Source: JABDLO01 sp035327565 (lineage in GTDB: Bacteria > Bacteroidota > Bacteroidia > Chitinophagales > Saprospiraceae). Taken from it: 64,000 bases of DNA. Position 1 is the stretch's first letter. Each line of letters opens with the position of its first letter. This document shows, one piece after another, positions 53,712 through 61,736 of this stretch. Below the pieces are notes generated by a model. The model did no database searches. It was given only the letters and a program-made list of their open reading frames with translations, and was not told the DNA's origin. The stretch covers positions 21,614 through 85,613 of the forward strand of contig DAOLDB010000009.1 of assembly GCA_035327565.1 (NCBI GenBank), read 5' to 3'. The position numbers were made by a program, and so were the translations under genes.

Positions 53712-54914
53712 ATGAATAGACGATTAACATTCCTGTGTATCAGTTGTGAGTTTAAAGGAAAGGAATTCATTTCGGCATTGCATACCCTGGGTCATCGGGT
53801 TTATTTGGTCACTGCCGAGAGATTCAGAAATGAAAACTGGCCATATGAACACATTGAAGAGGCTTTTTATATGCCTGATGAAGATGGAAGACAATGGAAT
53901 ATTGAATATCTGATCAGCGGAACCGCCCATATATTCCGTCAGCATTTTGTCGATAAAATCATCGCCCTGGATGATTATGATGTCTCCAAAGTTGCTTTGT
54001 TGCGAGAAGAATTCCGTTCGCCGGGAATGGGCCAAACCACCGGAAGGCATTTTTTTGATAAACTGGCCATGAGAATGATTGCCAAAGAAAATGATATCAG
54101 AATACCCCGGTTTACAGGAATATTTAATGATGATCACATTCGAGGTTTCTTTAGTCAGTCTGAAGGTCCCTGGTTGGTCAAACCAAGGATGGATGCAGGC
54201 GCCCTGGGGATTCGTAAGCTTCAGTCTGAAGAGGATTTCTGGCGTTGGAATGCCGACAAATACGAACAACGACACAAATTTCTTATTGAAGAATATAAGC
54301 CTGGAGCAGTATATCATGTTGATGCGCTTTTTAAAAATTACAAGTCCATATTTACCCGGTCGTCTCAATATCTTCAACCGCCATATGATGTCGCACATGG
54401 TGGTGGTGTGTTCAGATCTCATACCCTTGATGTCAATGACAAAGAAAGTAAAGCATTGGAAAAACTCAATAACCAACTACTTAGAGCATTTAAGCTCAAT
54501 TTTGGAGCCTCCCATTCAGAGTTTATCCGAAATAATGATGATGGTGAGTTTTATTTTCTTGAGACATCAGCCCGTGTGGGTGGGGCGCATCTGGCAGACA
54601 TGGTAGAAGCAGCCACCGGACTTAATCTATGGGCAGAATGGGCAAGACTGGAAGCCTCCATTCTTACCGGAGAAGAATATGAGTTGCCTGACATTAAAAA
54701 TCAAAATGCTGGAATTCTGACTACTTTATCCCGATTTGAATATCCTGATTATAGTGCTTTCGATGATCCGGCGATCTGTTGGAGATTGAATAAAAAATAT
54801 CATATTGGACTGATATTCAGAGATGATTCGCGGTACAGAATTCTTGAGTTACTGGATCAATATACCGACAAAATCCGTCAGGAATACCACACTACAGTAC
54901 CTTTGAAAGAATAA
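53712..54914 (+). CDS. ATP-grasp ligase, carboxylate-amine ligase type
   Basis: A 400-residue cytosolic enzyme. A Rossmann-like preATP-grasp region starts the protein. The ATP-grasp core follows: Lys117 in 'FDKLAMRMIAKENDIRIP', Lys157 in 'WLVKPRMDAGALGIRKL', the acidic loop 'FLIEEYKPGAVYHVDAL' (191-207), and the metal site Glu270/Glu284 with 'FLETSARVGGAHLADM' (282-297), where Ser replaces the usual Asn. The layout resembles L-amino acid ligase (BacD-like) or PurK-like enzymes, which join a carboxylate to an amine through an acyl phosphate. The substrate is unknown. It converges, 13 bases apart, with the second ATP-grasp gene of the operon below. Confidence 0.85.
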   Translation: MNRRLTFLCISCEFKGKEFISALHTLGHRVYLVTAERFRNENWPYEHIEEAFYMPDEDGRQWNIEYLISGTAHIFRQHFVDKIIALDDYDVSKVALLREEFRSPGMGQTTGRHFFDKLAMRMIAKENDIRIPRFTGIFNDDHIRGFFSQSEGPWLVKPRMDAGALGIRKLQSEEDFWRWNADKYEQRHKFLIEEYKPGAVYHVDALFKNYKSIFTRSSQYLQPPYDVAHGGGVFRSHTLDVNDKESKALEKLNNQLLRAFKLNFGASHSEFIRNNDDGEFYFLETSARVGGAHLADMVEAATGLNLWAEWARLEASILTGEEYELPDIKNQNAGILTTLSRFEYPDYSAFDDPAICWRLNKKYHIGLIFRDDSRYRILELLDQYTDKIRQEYHTTVPLKE

Positions 54915-54927
54915 GGAAGCAGGTCTA

Positions 54928-56121
54928 TTATTTTTCGAAAAAACCTATTGACCCTCCAACCCAGGTTTTGTCTTTGTTGTATTTTACCCCGATCATTTCA
55001 CCTCGACTCAGTCTTGCCAGATTATTGACCAGGATGGGCTGCTGTGCATCTTCCTCCCATACAAATATCATCCGGATTTCACACTTTATGAAGCCATCCA
55101 ACCCTTTTATTGCGGGTGCATAATGAACTTTTTCCTGCAATATATAATTGTCGCGATCCTTAACGACTTCAATATGCTCAGGTCTCACATTAAATACTAC
55201 CCCTGTACCGGAAAAAGAATATAGTGGCTTTAACACATAGTTTTCAAGATCGTCAGGTAAATTTTCTACATCGGAAAGAAATCGGGTATTGGGGACATAG
55301 GGACTGTCAATAAAAGGCAAAGTGCTTTTGCTGATCCTGAAAAAATAATTGGGATGACCTGCCCATTGCACATCCACTTCTTCGGAAAAATAGAACTCCC
55401 TGTTCAAATCCTTACGCCCTACCAACTCATCAAAAATAATCCGGTTATAGATGCGATGCACCTTAACCTTTTTCCCACCTTCATCGATATAATACAACTC
55501 CCGACCGCTTTTCTTCAATTCTGTTATGCAAACCGTTTTAATTCCAAGGGCTTGCGAAGTGCAGAGATAATCAATTCGTGTGGGCTGGGTTTCAGGTTCA
55601 ATTTCCAATAAAATTACATGCTTTGGATCTTCGTTCCCCAGGATCATCTTTTTCAAAAGATCTTTATAACTACCGGAATCCAATCCATTGAACAAGTGTG
55701 AAGCTGTATCCGGTATCGGAAAGTGCTTACGGTACATCTGTGCAACAAAATCCTGATAAAAATATAGTGTAGGAAATCCTTGTATCTCAATCAACTTAGG
55801 CACCAGGCTTCCATTTTCATCTACACAAATGCCAAAATCATATTGCATAAACAGATTGTGCTGACCTTCGCCGGGAGTAAAATACTCCGGCCGAATAAAT
55901 CGTTGAGTGCGCTCTTTGAAATCGTGGGCAGTTACCACCTGATTGATATGATCACAGGCATCCAATAGCTTGGATTTCATCGTATGATCCACAAAAACTG
56001 GGGTTTCGCTGATTCGAAATAAAGGTTTGTGCTGATAGGTGGATGCTATTTCACCTAAAAATTGCTGATATTTTTCTTCCGTGAAAGCAGCATTAAATTG
56101 CTCTCTGTATGAATTAATCAT
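54928..56121 (-). CDS. Atypical ATP-grasp-fold ligase, distal gene of the ATP-grasp/GATase operon
   Basis: A 397-residue protein. The N-terminal 170 residues have 'FMQYDFGICVDENGSLVPKLIE' split by 'IEIQGFPTLYFYQ' (about 111-123), reminiscent of glutathionylspermidine synthase-like enzymes. The C-terminal part has ATP-grasp features: 'YVLKPLYSFSGTGVVF' (295-310), the adenine-side acidic strand 'YILQEKVHY' (326-334), and 'CEIRMIFVW' with Glu348 and Arg350, then Asn367 in 'VNNLARLSRGEMIG'. I infer an amide-bond ligase. The family could not be named. Its ATG overlaps the amidotransferase stop by four bases (ATGA), so it is translated with it. Confidence 0.7.
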   Translation of the reverse strand: MINSYREQFNAAFTEEKYQQFLGEIASTYQHKPLFRISETPVFVDHTMKSKLLDACDHINQVVTAHDFKERTQRFIRPEYFTPGEGQHNLFMQYDFGICVDENGSLVPKLIEIQGFPTLYFYQDFVAQMYRKHFPIPDTASHLFNGLDSGSYKDLLKKMILGNEDPKHVILLEIEPETQPTRIDYLCTSQALGIKTVCITELKKSGRELYYIDEGGKKVKVHRIYNRIIFDELVGRKDLNREFYFSEEVDVQWAGHPNYFFRISKSTLPFIDSPYVPNTRFLSDVENLPDDLENYVLKPLYSFSGTGVVFNVRPEHIEVVKDRDNYILQEKVHYAPAIKGLDGFIKCEIRMIFVWEEDAQQPILVNNLARLSRGEMIGVKYNKDKTWVGGSIGFFEK

Positions 56122-56978
56122 ATGTGGATGTTAACCGATATTTTTTGTTGTGAAAGTCTTTGTATCGCATGATTGAGAAAAGAGGGTATAATCTGGTCAT
56201 AGGTTTTCACCAGCTTTTCAGGATCCCTGAGCAATTGCATCATGATATCATACTTTTTCGACCCTTTTTTGGCAATGGCAACATCTTTCTTAGGTGTTTC
56301 TGAAAAATGGTACAACATGCCGTCAGGATCAGCTTCTGGATGAAATTGGGTTCCAAACCATTCGGGCGAAAAGCGGATAGCCATGATAGCCCTTTCCAGA
56401 TCGACATGGGGTCTTAATTTTTCCATTGCCATAATTTTAAAACCCATTTTATTGATTCTAAAATAATTAGGCCTGACTACCTGCCATTCTCTGAAATCTG
56501 CTACATAAAAGGGATCTGAAAGGCCGGAAAATACTTCTTCATTTTTGCCTTCATCGGTTTTGTGAACCGGATAAATTCCAAATGATTCTTTTTTACGGCG
56601 CAATACTTCTCCCAAACCAAGATGCAAACAGATCATTTGGAAAGAGTGGCAAATAAAAAAAACATACTTTTTGTCAATTGATTTTTGATTGTGCAGCCAA
56701 AGCCTGTCCAGAAGGCTGTAATAAGCTCTTTCCCAGATACCATCCCCTAGTAGCGGACTTCCCGGGCCCCCTGAAGAAATGTAGATATCATAATTCAATC
56801 CGGGAACTTCACATTTGCCACGCACATCGAAGCAATCTACAGTTATACCCGGGTATAGTGTTAAAATTTCAAGTATATTATTCATTCCCAAATTGGGAGT
56901 CCCATCGTACATATCCAGAATGGCCAGTCTGAGGCCGGCGCTACTCGTATTAAACCGGTAGTTTTCCTTTTGCTCCAT
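56118..56978 (-). CDS. Class I glutamine amidotransferase-like protein, middle gene of the ATP-grasp operon
   Basis: A 286-residue protein from the Met at 56978. The triad glutaminase motif is complete: nucleophile Cys110 in 'FFICHSFQMICLHLGLG', and His213/Glu215 in 'WFGTQFHPEADPDGM'. The oxyanion strand is 'YISSGGPGSPLLGDG' (66-80). GATase1 domains release ammonia from glutamine or hydrolyse gamma-glutamyl bonds. No synthase domain is fused to it, so it may feed a neighbouring ATP-grasp enzyme or remove a gamma-glutamyl group. The frame opens earlier (57065), but that would bury the start deep in the upstream gene; even at 56978 it overlaps that gene by 29 bases, indicating tight coupling. 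Confidence 0.85.
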   Translation of the reverse strand: MEQKENYRFNTSSAGLRLAILDMYDGTPNLGMNNILEILTLYPGITVDCFDVRGKCEVPGLNYDIYISSGGPGSPLLGDGIWERAYYSLLDRLWLHNQKSIDKKYVFFICHSFQMICLHLGLGEVLRRKKESFGIYPVHKTDEGKNEEVFSGLSDPFYVADFREWQVVRPNYFRINKMGFKIMAMEKLRPHVDLERAIMAIRFSPEWFGTQFHPEADPDGMLYHFSETPKKDVAIAKKGSKKYDIMMQLLRDPEKLVKTYDQIIPSFLNHAIQRLSQQKISVNIHI

Positions 56979-57909
56979 TTTTAATAAATGTTCCCCATGT
57001 GAGGTTGATGGCATTTTCTTTATGGTTTTTGGCATATTCAATGGCCATTTGAGCAGCATTTTCAACTACCCATTCAAAGTTTGCTTCTCCCACAGAATGT
57101 ACATCGGCATCCGGTGCAGGGTTACAAAAATCGATCGCATAAGGTATACCATCGCGAATGGCAAATTCCACCGTATTAAAATCATATCCTAAGGCTTTGT
57201 TCAGTTTGATAACCAGCGCTTGAATTTCTTTCAGAAACTTCTCATCTTTAATTACAGGCTCATTCAGATATCTTAAGTGGTGGGGATTTCTTGGTTCATA
57301 TGGCATGATATGCACTCTTCCCCCCAAGTAATAACATCTGAAATAGGCGTCAAATACAATCTCTTCCTGAATCATCATTACTAATCTGCCTGTTTCATGG
57401 TATGCCTTAAATAATTCCGGCATATTGCGAACCTTATATACACTTTTCCAGCCACCTCCGGCATGGGGCTTCATATATACCGGAAAGCCACCTAAATGCT
57501 GAACAATCATCTCCCAATCCATAGGAAACTTCAGATTTCGAAACGATTCGGCTGATGTATCTTCTGGCATATCCTTGCTGGGTAACAAGACCGTCTTAGG
57601 CACTGGTACACCCACTTCTTCTGCAAGACAATTGTTAAAAAACTTTTCGTCAGCACTCCACCAGAAAGGATTATTGATGACATGCGCGCCCTTGATAGCA
57701 GCATTTTTTAAAAAAGCTCTGTAAAAAGGTACGTCCTGAGATATTCTGTCTATAATGACAGCATAATCAGTAGCCTTGCCCTGAATCACTTCTTCTACTT
57801 TTAAGATTTCTGCAGTGATCCCATCTACTTTTTTTGAGTTCACCCTGTCAATAAAAGCATGAGGGAAAGTGTTTTCCTTTCCAAACAAAATGCCGATCTT
57901 CTTTGCCAT
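56950..57909 (-). CDS. ATP-grasp ligase, RimK/Ddl-like, first gene of the operon
   Basis: A 319-residue cytosolic protein. The preATP-grasp region ('KKIGILFGKENTFPHAFI') is followed by a linker with conserved 'NNPFWWSADEKFF'. The ATP-grasp core has Lys147 in 'GFPVYMKPHAGGGWKSVYKV' (141-160), the acidic strand 'MMIQEEIVFDAYFR' (178-191), and the metal site 'NTVEFAIRDGIPYAIDFCN' with Glu249, Asp260 and Asn263. The residues needed for ATP and Mg binding appear intact. It resembles D-Ala-D-Ala ligase or RimK folds, but the substrate is unknown. An exact -7 element lies 32 bases upstream of its ATG, so it leads the operon ATP-grasp, amidotransferase, ATP-grasp. Confidence 0.85.
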   Translation of the reverse strand: MAKKIGILFGKENTFPHAFIDRVNSKKVDGITAEILKVEEVIQGKATDYAVIIDRISQDVPFYRAFLKNAAIKGAHVINNPFWWSADEKFFNNCLAEEVGVPVPKTVLLPSKDMPEDTSAESFRNLKFPMDWEMIVQHLGGFPVYMKPHAGGGWKSVYKVRNMPELFKAYHETGRLVMMIQEEIVFDAYFRCYYLGGRVHIMPYEPRNPHHLRYLNEPVIKDEKFLKEIQALVIKLNKALGYDFNTVEFAIRDGIPYAIDFCNPAPDADVHSVGEANFEWVVENAAQMAIEYAKNHKENAINLTWGTFIKNGAKGKLPV

Positions 57910-57940
57910 AAATATTAAGAATTATTCATTGTTAAGGTCG

Positions 57941-57948
57941 CAAAGATA
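57941..57948 (-). promoter_or_regulatory. -7 promoter element for the ATP-grasp/GATase operon
   Basis: The minus strand reads TATCTTTG, an exact match, giving a leader of about 25 bases before the ATG at 57909. Confidence 0.65.
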
Positions 57949-58027
57949 ATCTTAAAGTCCTGATATTTACACGGAATGAAGAAAAACCGATAGAAATTTT
58001 GAAGCTTCTACCCTCACGTACCGTGAA

Positions 58028-58909
58028 TCAACAGCAACCTTTTTCGGGTTCGCATTCCAATTGTTTACTTTGGCGGAATTCAGTGGGATCATTTACAACA
58101 GAAAAAGGTTTTTCAGCATAAACCGTAATACTGAAAATACCTAAATCCCCCTGAAGAAATTCCTGAATGTGATTGTCATTTAAATAATTTTCCAGTATAT
58201 CGATCGGCAGCTCGATTCGCTTTTCTTTTTGAACCGTAATATTGATAAATCCCGTTTCTTGAATTATTTGTAAATAACTGCTCTTTTGGATGGCACCTGA
58301 TACACAACCCGCATACATCTCGGCATTTTTCTTCAATGAATCCGGTAAGTCACCAATTAAAACTATATCGGATATGCTGAAGTGCGCTCCCGGTTTTAAT
58401 ACTCTGAAAATCTCCCGAAAAACTGCATTTTTGTCAGGTACAAGATTGAGGACACAGTTACTGACCACCACATTGGCGATTTCATTGGATACTGGCATAT
58501 TTTCAATATCTCCATATCTGAATTCAACATTATTGAATCCCATTTTCTCTGCATTCATTCGTGCTTTTTCAACCATGGCTTGTGTAAAATCTATTCCAAG
58601 GACTTTACCTTCCGGCCCCGTTTCATGCCTTGCTATAAAACAATCATTACCGGCACCTGAACCAAGGTCAATGACAGTATCTCCCTTTTTAATATGCGCA
58701 AACTGGGTAGGCAACCCACACCCAAGTCCCAAATCCGCCTCAGGAATATACCCTTCCAATTCGGTATAACTATCACTCATAATATTATTTACCGATTCAG
58801 AAGTTGGGGTTGCACCACAACATGAAGATGCATTGACTCTGTTCTCCTGTTGAGCGATTTTCCCATATTTCTCTCTTACTATTTCTTTCAAAACCTGTTC
58901 ATTCTCCAT
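58028..58909 (-). CDS. arsM: Arsenite S-adenosylmethionine methyltransferase
   Basis: A 293-residue cytosolic enzyme that methylates trivalent arsenic. The AdoMet motif I is 'VIDLGSGAGNDCFIA' (about residues 79-93), followed by 'VEFRYGDIENMPV' and 'VFREIFRVLKPGAHFSISD'. The three conserved As-binding Cys are present: Cys64 in 'GLGCGLP', Cys152 in 'SNCVLNL' and Cys202 in 'YAGCVSGA'. Extra Cys pairs sit at residues 30-31 (SSCCGA) and at the very end (EKGCC), perhaps helping metal(loid) capture. No arsR or arsenic pump gene is in the window. It lies upstream of the ATP-grasp operon but has its own spacing of about 80 bases from it. Confidence 0.92.
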   Translation of the reverse strand: MENEQVLKEIVREKYGKIAQQENRVNASSCCGATPTSESVNNIMSDSYTELEGYIPEADLGLGCGLPTQFAHIKKGDTVIDLGSGAGNDCFIARHETGPEGKVLGIDFTQAMVEKARMNAEKMGFNNVEFRYGDIENMPVSNEIANVVVSNCVLNLVPDKNAVFREIFRVLKPGAHFSISDIVLIGDLPDSLKKNAEMYAGCVSGAIQKSSYLQIIQETGFINITVQKEKRIELPIDILENYLNDNHIQEFLQGDLGIFSITVYAEKPFSVVNDPTEFRQSKQLECEPEKGCC

Positions 58910-58985
58910 TTTTCATTGTTGATTGATGATGTAATTATTTCATTGCAATATTACGATGATTTAATGAATTTTCCTACTTTGTAGA

Positions 58986-60059
58986 TTAATTTTTCCGAAA
59001 AACTTCAATGGCCGGCAAGGCAATAAATTCAAAATCCCATAAAGCCAGATTTTCCCAACTGGATCCTTGTTCAGATTGAGTGCCATCATAGGCGACCCAT
59101 TCTCCTCCCCAATATGCAAATCCTTCTGCTTTTGAACGATTGCAAATTTCTCTGATCCGCTCCATAAATAAGTGTTGACCCGCAGGAGAGGCAGAAAATT
59201 CAGGCAAAATAAGTTGGTCCTGAAGTCCAACCACATTATGGGTATAATCATTCCAGTCCAGGGTAAAAGGATATGCCGTTTCGGCGATTACTACTTTTTT
59301 ATAATGTAGTCTTTTCAAAAGGTCGAGCGTGGACTCGAGTTGATTCAAATCTTTGCCATGCCACCAGGGATAATAGGAAATACCAATCATGTCATAATCT
59401 ACTTCGGACACATCATTGAAGAAAATGGTAGCCTGATCTATACCGGCAAAATGAAGCATAATACTAATATTGGCATTATATTCCCTTACCACTTTTACTC
59501 CTTCCTGAAGCAGTGAAATGAATATATCTTTTTGTTCAGGGTATCTGCCCCATGGCCATAGAAAACCCCCATTGATTTCGTTGCCCATCTGAATAATAGT
59601 TGGATTAAGCTCTCTCACCAATCTGGACGTATAATTGCGAACCGAATCCTTTAACTCTTCAATTGTAATATTTCTCCACTCTGCGGGCAATGATTGATTC
59701 CCCGGATCAGCCCATGTATCTGAATAATGTACACAAAGCCATAATTCCAATCCTGCCTGATGGATTTCAGATGCTAATAATTTCACCTGTTCCAGACCAG
59801 ATAACCCTTCATCAGGATGGTGCCATATTCTTATCCTCACAGTATTCATCCCTGCATTTTTTAAGGACAGGAGCATGTCCTCTTCCTGATCTTGCCGGTT
59901 TTTTGTTGCGATTCCTGATGACCGGATGAGTGGTAAAAAGGAAAGATCTGCAGCCCGGATTGACAATGAGTGATCTTCAATTTCAGGCAATTCTTCCTTT
60001 TCTGCAACACACCCATAAATCAAGAGGGCAAGGAAAAATCCGAGAATGGCATATTTCAT
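58986..60059 (-). CDS. Arabinogalactan endo-beta-1,4-galactanase (GH53), lipoprotein
   Basis: A 357-residue exported glycoside hydrolase that cuts beta-1,4-galactan, a pectin side chain. The signal 'ILGFFLALLIYGC' ends in a lipobox-like Cys, so it is probably membrane-anchored. GH53 marks: 'SIRAADLSFLPLIRSSG', 'NTVRIRIWHHPDEG', the acid/base Glu in 'IQMGNEINGGFLWPWG' (about residues 156-171), the nucleophile Glu in 'VVIAETAYPFTLDW', and 'FAYWGGEWVAYDG'. It stands alone with no SusCD-type genes nearby, so galactan uptake genes must be elsewhere. Confidence 0.93.
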   Translation of the reverse strand: MKYAILGFFLALLIYGCVAEKEELPEIEDHSLSIRAADLSFLPLIRSSGIATKNRQDQEEDMLLSLKNAGMNTVRIRIWHHPDEGLSGLEQVKLLASEIHQAGLELWLCVHYSDTWADPGNQSLPAEWRNITIEELKDSVRNYTSRLVRELNPTIIQMGNEINGGFLWPWGRYPEQKDIFISLLQEGVKVVREYNANISIMLHFAGIDQATIFFNDVSEVDYDMIGISYYPWWHGKDLNQLESTLDLLKRLHYKKVVIAETAYPFTLDWNDYTHNVVGLQDQLILPEFSASPAGQHLFMERIREICNRSKAEGFAYWGGEWVAYDGTQSEQGSSWENLALWDFEFIALPAIEVFRKN

Positions 60060-60309
60060 ACTTAATATTTTACTAAATCTTATTTATAACCGGAACAAGG
60101 CATTCATATTATATTATCAAAGAAATTACTTCAACACCATTAATCCGGTCTATATAAAACATTTACAAACGATTACAAATATAATTTGTGTTGGATTATT
60201 CAAAATTAATTTACATTTTTGCAGAGATACTTAGATTTGTTAAACCAAATTCCGGCGGTAATATTCGTTAGTATACTTTAAAATCTTCCGGAATTAAAAA
60301 TTTTCAGAA

Positions 60310-60657
60310 ATGGGAACATTAAAAAATCATGTCCAATTAATAGGGCATTTAGGCAGAGATGTTGAATTCACTTCATTTGACTCAGGCACAAAGATGGCAA
60401 AAATTGCTTTGGCAACCAATGACTTTTATACCAACGGTGACGGAGAAAAAGTCAAGAATACGGAGTGGCATAACATCATTGCATGGGGAAAACTGGCAGA
60501 GAACATGGCTGGAATTCTTAAAAAAGGTAATGAGGTAGCCATCCAGGGAAAGCTTGTCCATCGATCATATGAAGGCAAGGATGGGCATAATCATTATGTT
60601 ACTGAAGTGGTAGCTAATGAGTTCTTTAAGATCTCCAAAAAAGCGGATACAGAATAA
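60310..60657 (+). CDS. ssb: Short single-stranded DNA-binding protein
   Basis: A 115-residue OB-fold protein: 'LKNHVQLIGHLGRDVEF', 'MAKIALATNDFY', 'TEWHNIIAWGKLAENMA' and 'GNEVAIQGKLVHRSYEGKDG' are standard SSB motifs. It ends soon after the OB fold ('NEFFKISKKADTE') and lacks the acidic tail ending in a DDxPF-like tip that recruits repair and replication proteins. This suggests a short paralogue used in a special role, or a genome that keeps a second, full SSB elsewhere. A stem-loop follows 28 bases after the stop. Confidence 0.93.
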   Translation: MGTLKNHVQLIGHLGRDVEFTSFDSGTKMAKIALATNDFYTNGDGEKVKNTEWHNIIAWGKLAENMAGILKKGNEVAIQGKLVHRSYEGKDGHNHYVTEVVANEFFKISKKADTE

Positions 60658-60684
60658 ACGATATTCGATTCCTGCTCCATTCTG

Positions 60685-60711
60685 AAGGGGCAGATTCTCC
60701 ATCTGTCCCTT
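60685..60711 (+). terminator. Stem-loop after ssb, possible terminator
   Basis: AAGGGGCAGA (60685-60694) pairs with TCTGTCCCTT (60702-60711) with one G-T pair and a 7-base loop. The following T-run is short, so termination is plausible rather than certain. It sits between the convergent ssb and DUF4230 genes. Confidence 0.5.
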
Positions 60712-60750
60712 TACTTCAAACTATACATTTGTGAATACGATTTCTCATCA

Positions 60751-61350
60751 TTAGTCTTGCAGGGTGGGCGGATCCCAGTATAATTGCCAGCCACCTGCTT
60801 CCACCAGAAATCGAATCATGGATATGATTTCTTCTTTTTGTTGTTCGGCTTCGGTTAATATCCGGCTGTCTTTGGCTTTCTCTACAATAAACTGTTTGGC
60901 TCTTGCATTGATTTTATTGTAATCGGCAGGAGAGAATCGATTAAATGTACCCTGGGTAATGTCGTAATAATCCAGATCATGATCCACTGATAAGATCTCT
61001 GCAGGTGGAAAATTTCTGATATACACCGTTTTATTATCATCATCTAACTCGATTTTTACAGCTTCCATATTAAATCCGGCAGAAACCCTGGCTTTTACCC
61101 TGACTAACACTTTCTTTCTAAAGGGCGAAAGATCCATAGCGTAATAATCTTTGTAATCATATATTTCTGAAATATTTGCTTCAACAGCTACTAATTTTAT
61201 TACCCTTTCTATTTTTTCAAGCAAAACGGCTGAAGATTCCACCTCATGTTTCTGAAAAAATGAAGATTGGCTGGCTTTTCTCCATAAAAAAAAGATCAAC
61301 AGTGCTATGAAAATAAGAACAACTCCATTAAAAATCCATTTCCACTTCAT
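60751..61350 (-). CDS. DUF4230 domain protein, membrane-anchored
   Basis: A 199-residue protein. One N-terminal transmembrane helix ('VVLIFIALLIFFLW', about residues 10-23) is followed by an extracytoplasmic domain that matches DUF4230: 'VIKLVAVEANISEIYDYKD', 'KKVLVRVKARVSAGFNM', 'TVYIRNFPPAEILSVDHD'. The C-terminal helix is charged ('RILTEAEQQKEEIISM'). The function is unknown. It is convergent with ssb. Confidence 0.88.
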   Translation of the reverse strand: MKWKWIFNGVVLIFIALLIFFLWRKASQSSFFQKHEVESSAVLLEKIERVIKLVAVEANISEIYDYKDYYAMDLSPFRKKVLVRVKARVSAGFNMEAVKIELDDDNKTVYIRNFPPAEILSVDHDLDYYDITQGTFNRFSPADYNKINARAKQFIVEKAKDSRILTEAEQQKEEIISMIRFLVEAGGWQLYWDPPTLQD

Positions 61351-61736
61351 AACTATGTATCAGAGGTTACCAATTATAACGTGAATAAAGCTTAAGTTTT
61401 TATAAATAAAAATGCCATTTTCACTTGAAATTTAATAGTTCCATTTGAATGTTTGTTCATTTTCTTTCCTCCAAAGCTTTGGGGCAAAAGATAACGAACC
61501 AAAAGAATAAGCATTTTTTCAAAGGAATTAATTTGAATATTTCTATTTTCCTGTATATTATTATCCTGCCTTTTGCATAATTCTTTATCAGATCATTTTG
61601 TTTTATCACCAAAAATTTTTGTGATAGATATTGACGCAAATGATATTATTAACTTTGCAGCAATTTATTGATTTCATTGTTTTAGGCCTGCTATTTATTT
61701 TACATTTGCATTTTAAATATTATAAATCATCAGGTC
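61351..61736. other. Intergenic region between DUF4230 gene and lgt
   Basis: 386 very AT-rich bases between divergent genes. It contains the lgt -7 element at 61650-61657. A 60-codon minus-strand frame (61457-61639) looks like chance. Nothing else was recognised. Confidence 0.5.
61650..61657 (+). promoter_or_regulatory. -7 promoter element for lgt
   Basis: Reads TAACTTTG, an exact match, with TTGAC at 61631-61635 about 16 bases upstream as a possible -33 element. The leader to the ATG at 61737 is about 70 bases. Confidence 0.6.

Noticed and set aside
53724..54476. 250-codon frame on the minus strand inside the first ATP-grasp gene
   Set aside because: It lies wholly antisense to a gene with clear ATP-grasp motifs. 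Its translation is Phe/Ile-rich with no domain, as expected for a shadow frame.
61457..61639. 60-codon minus-strand frame upstream of lgt
   Set aside because: In very AT-rich DNA that overlaps the promoter region; no protein character.
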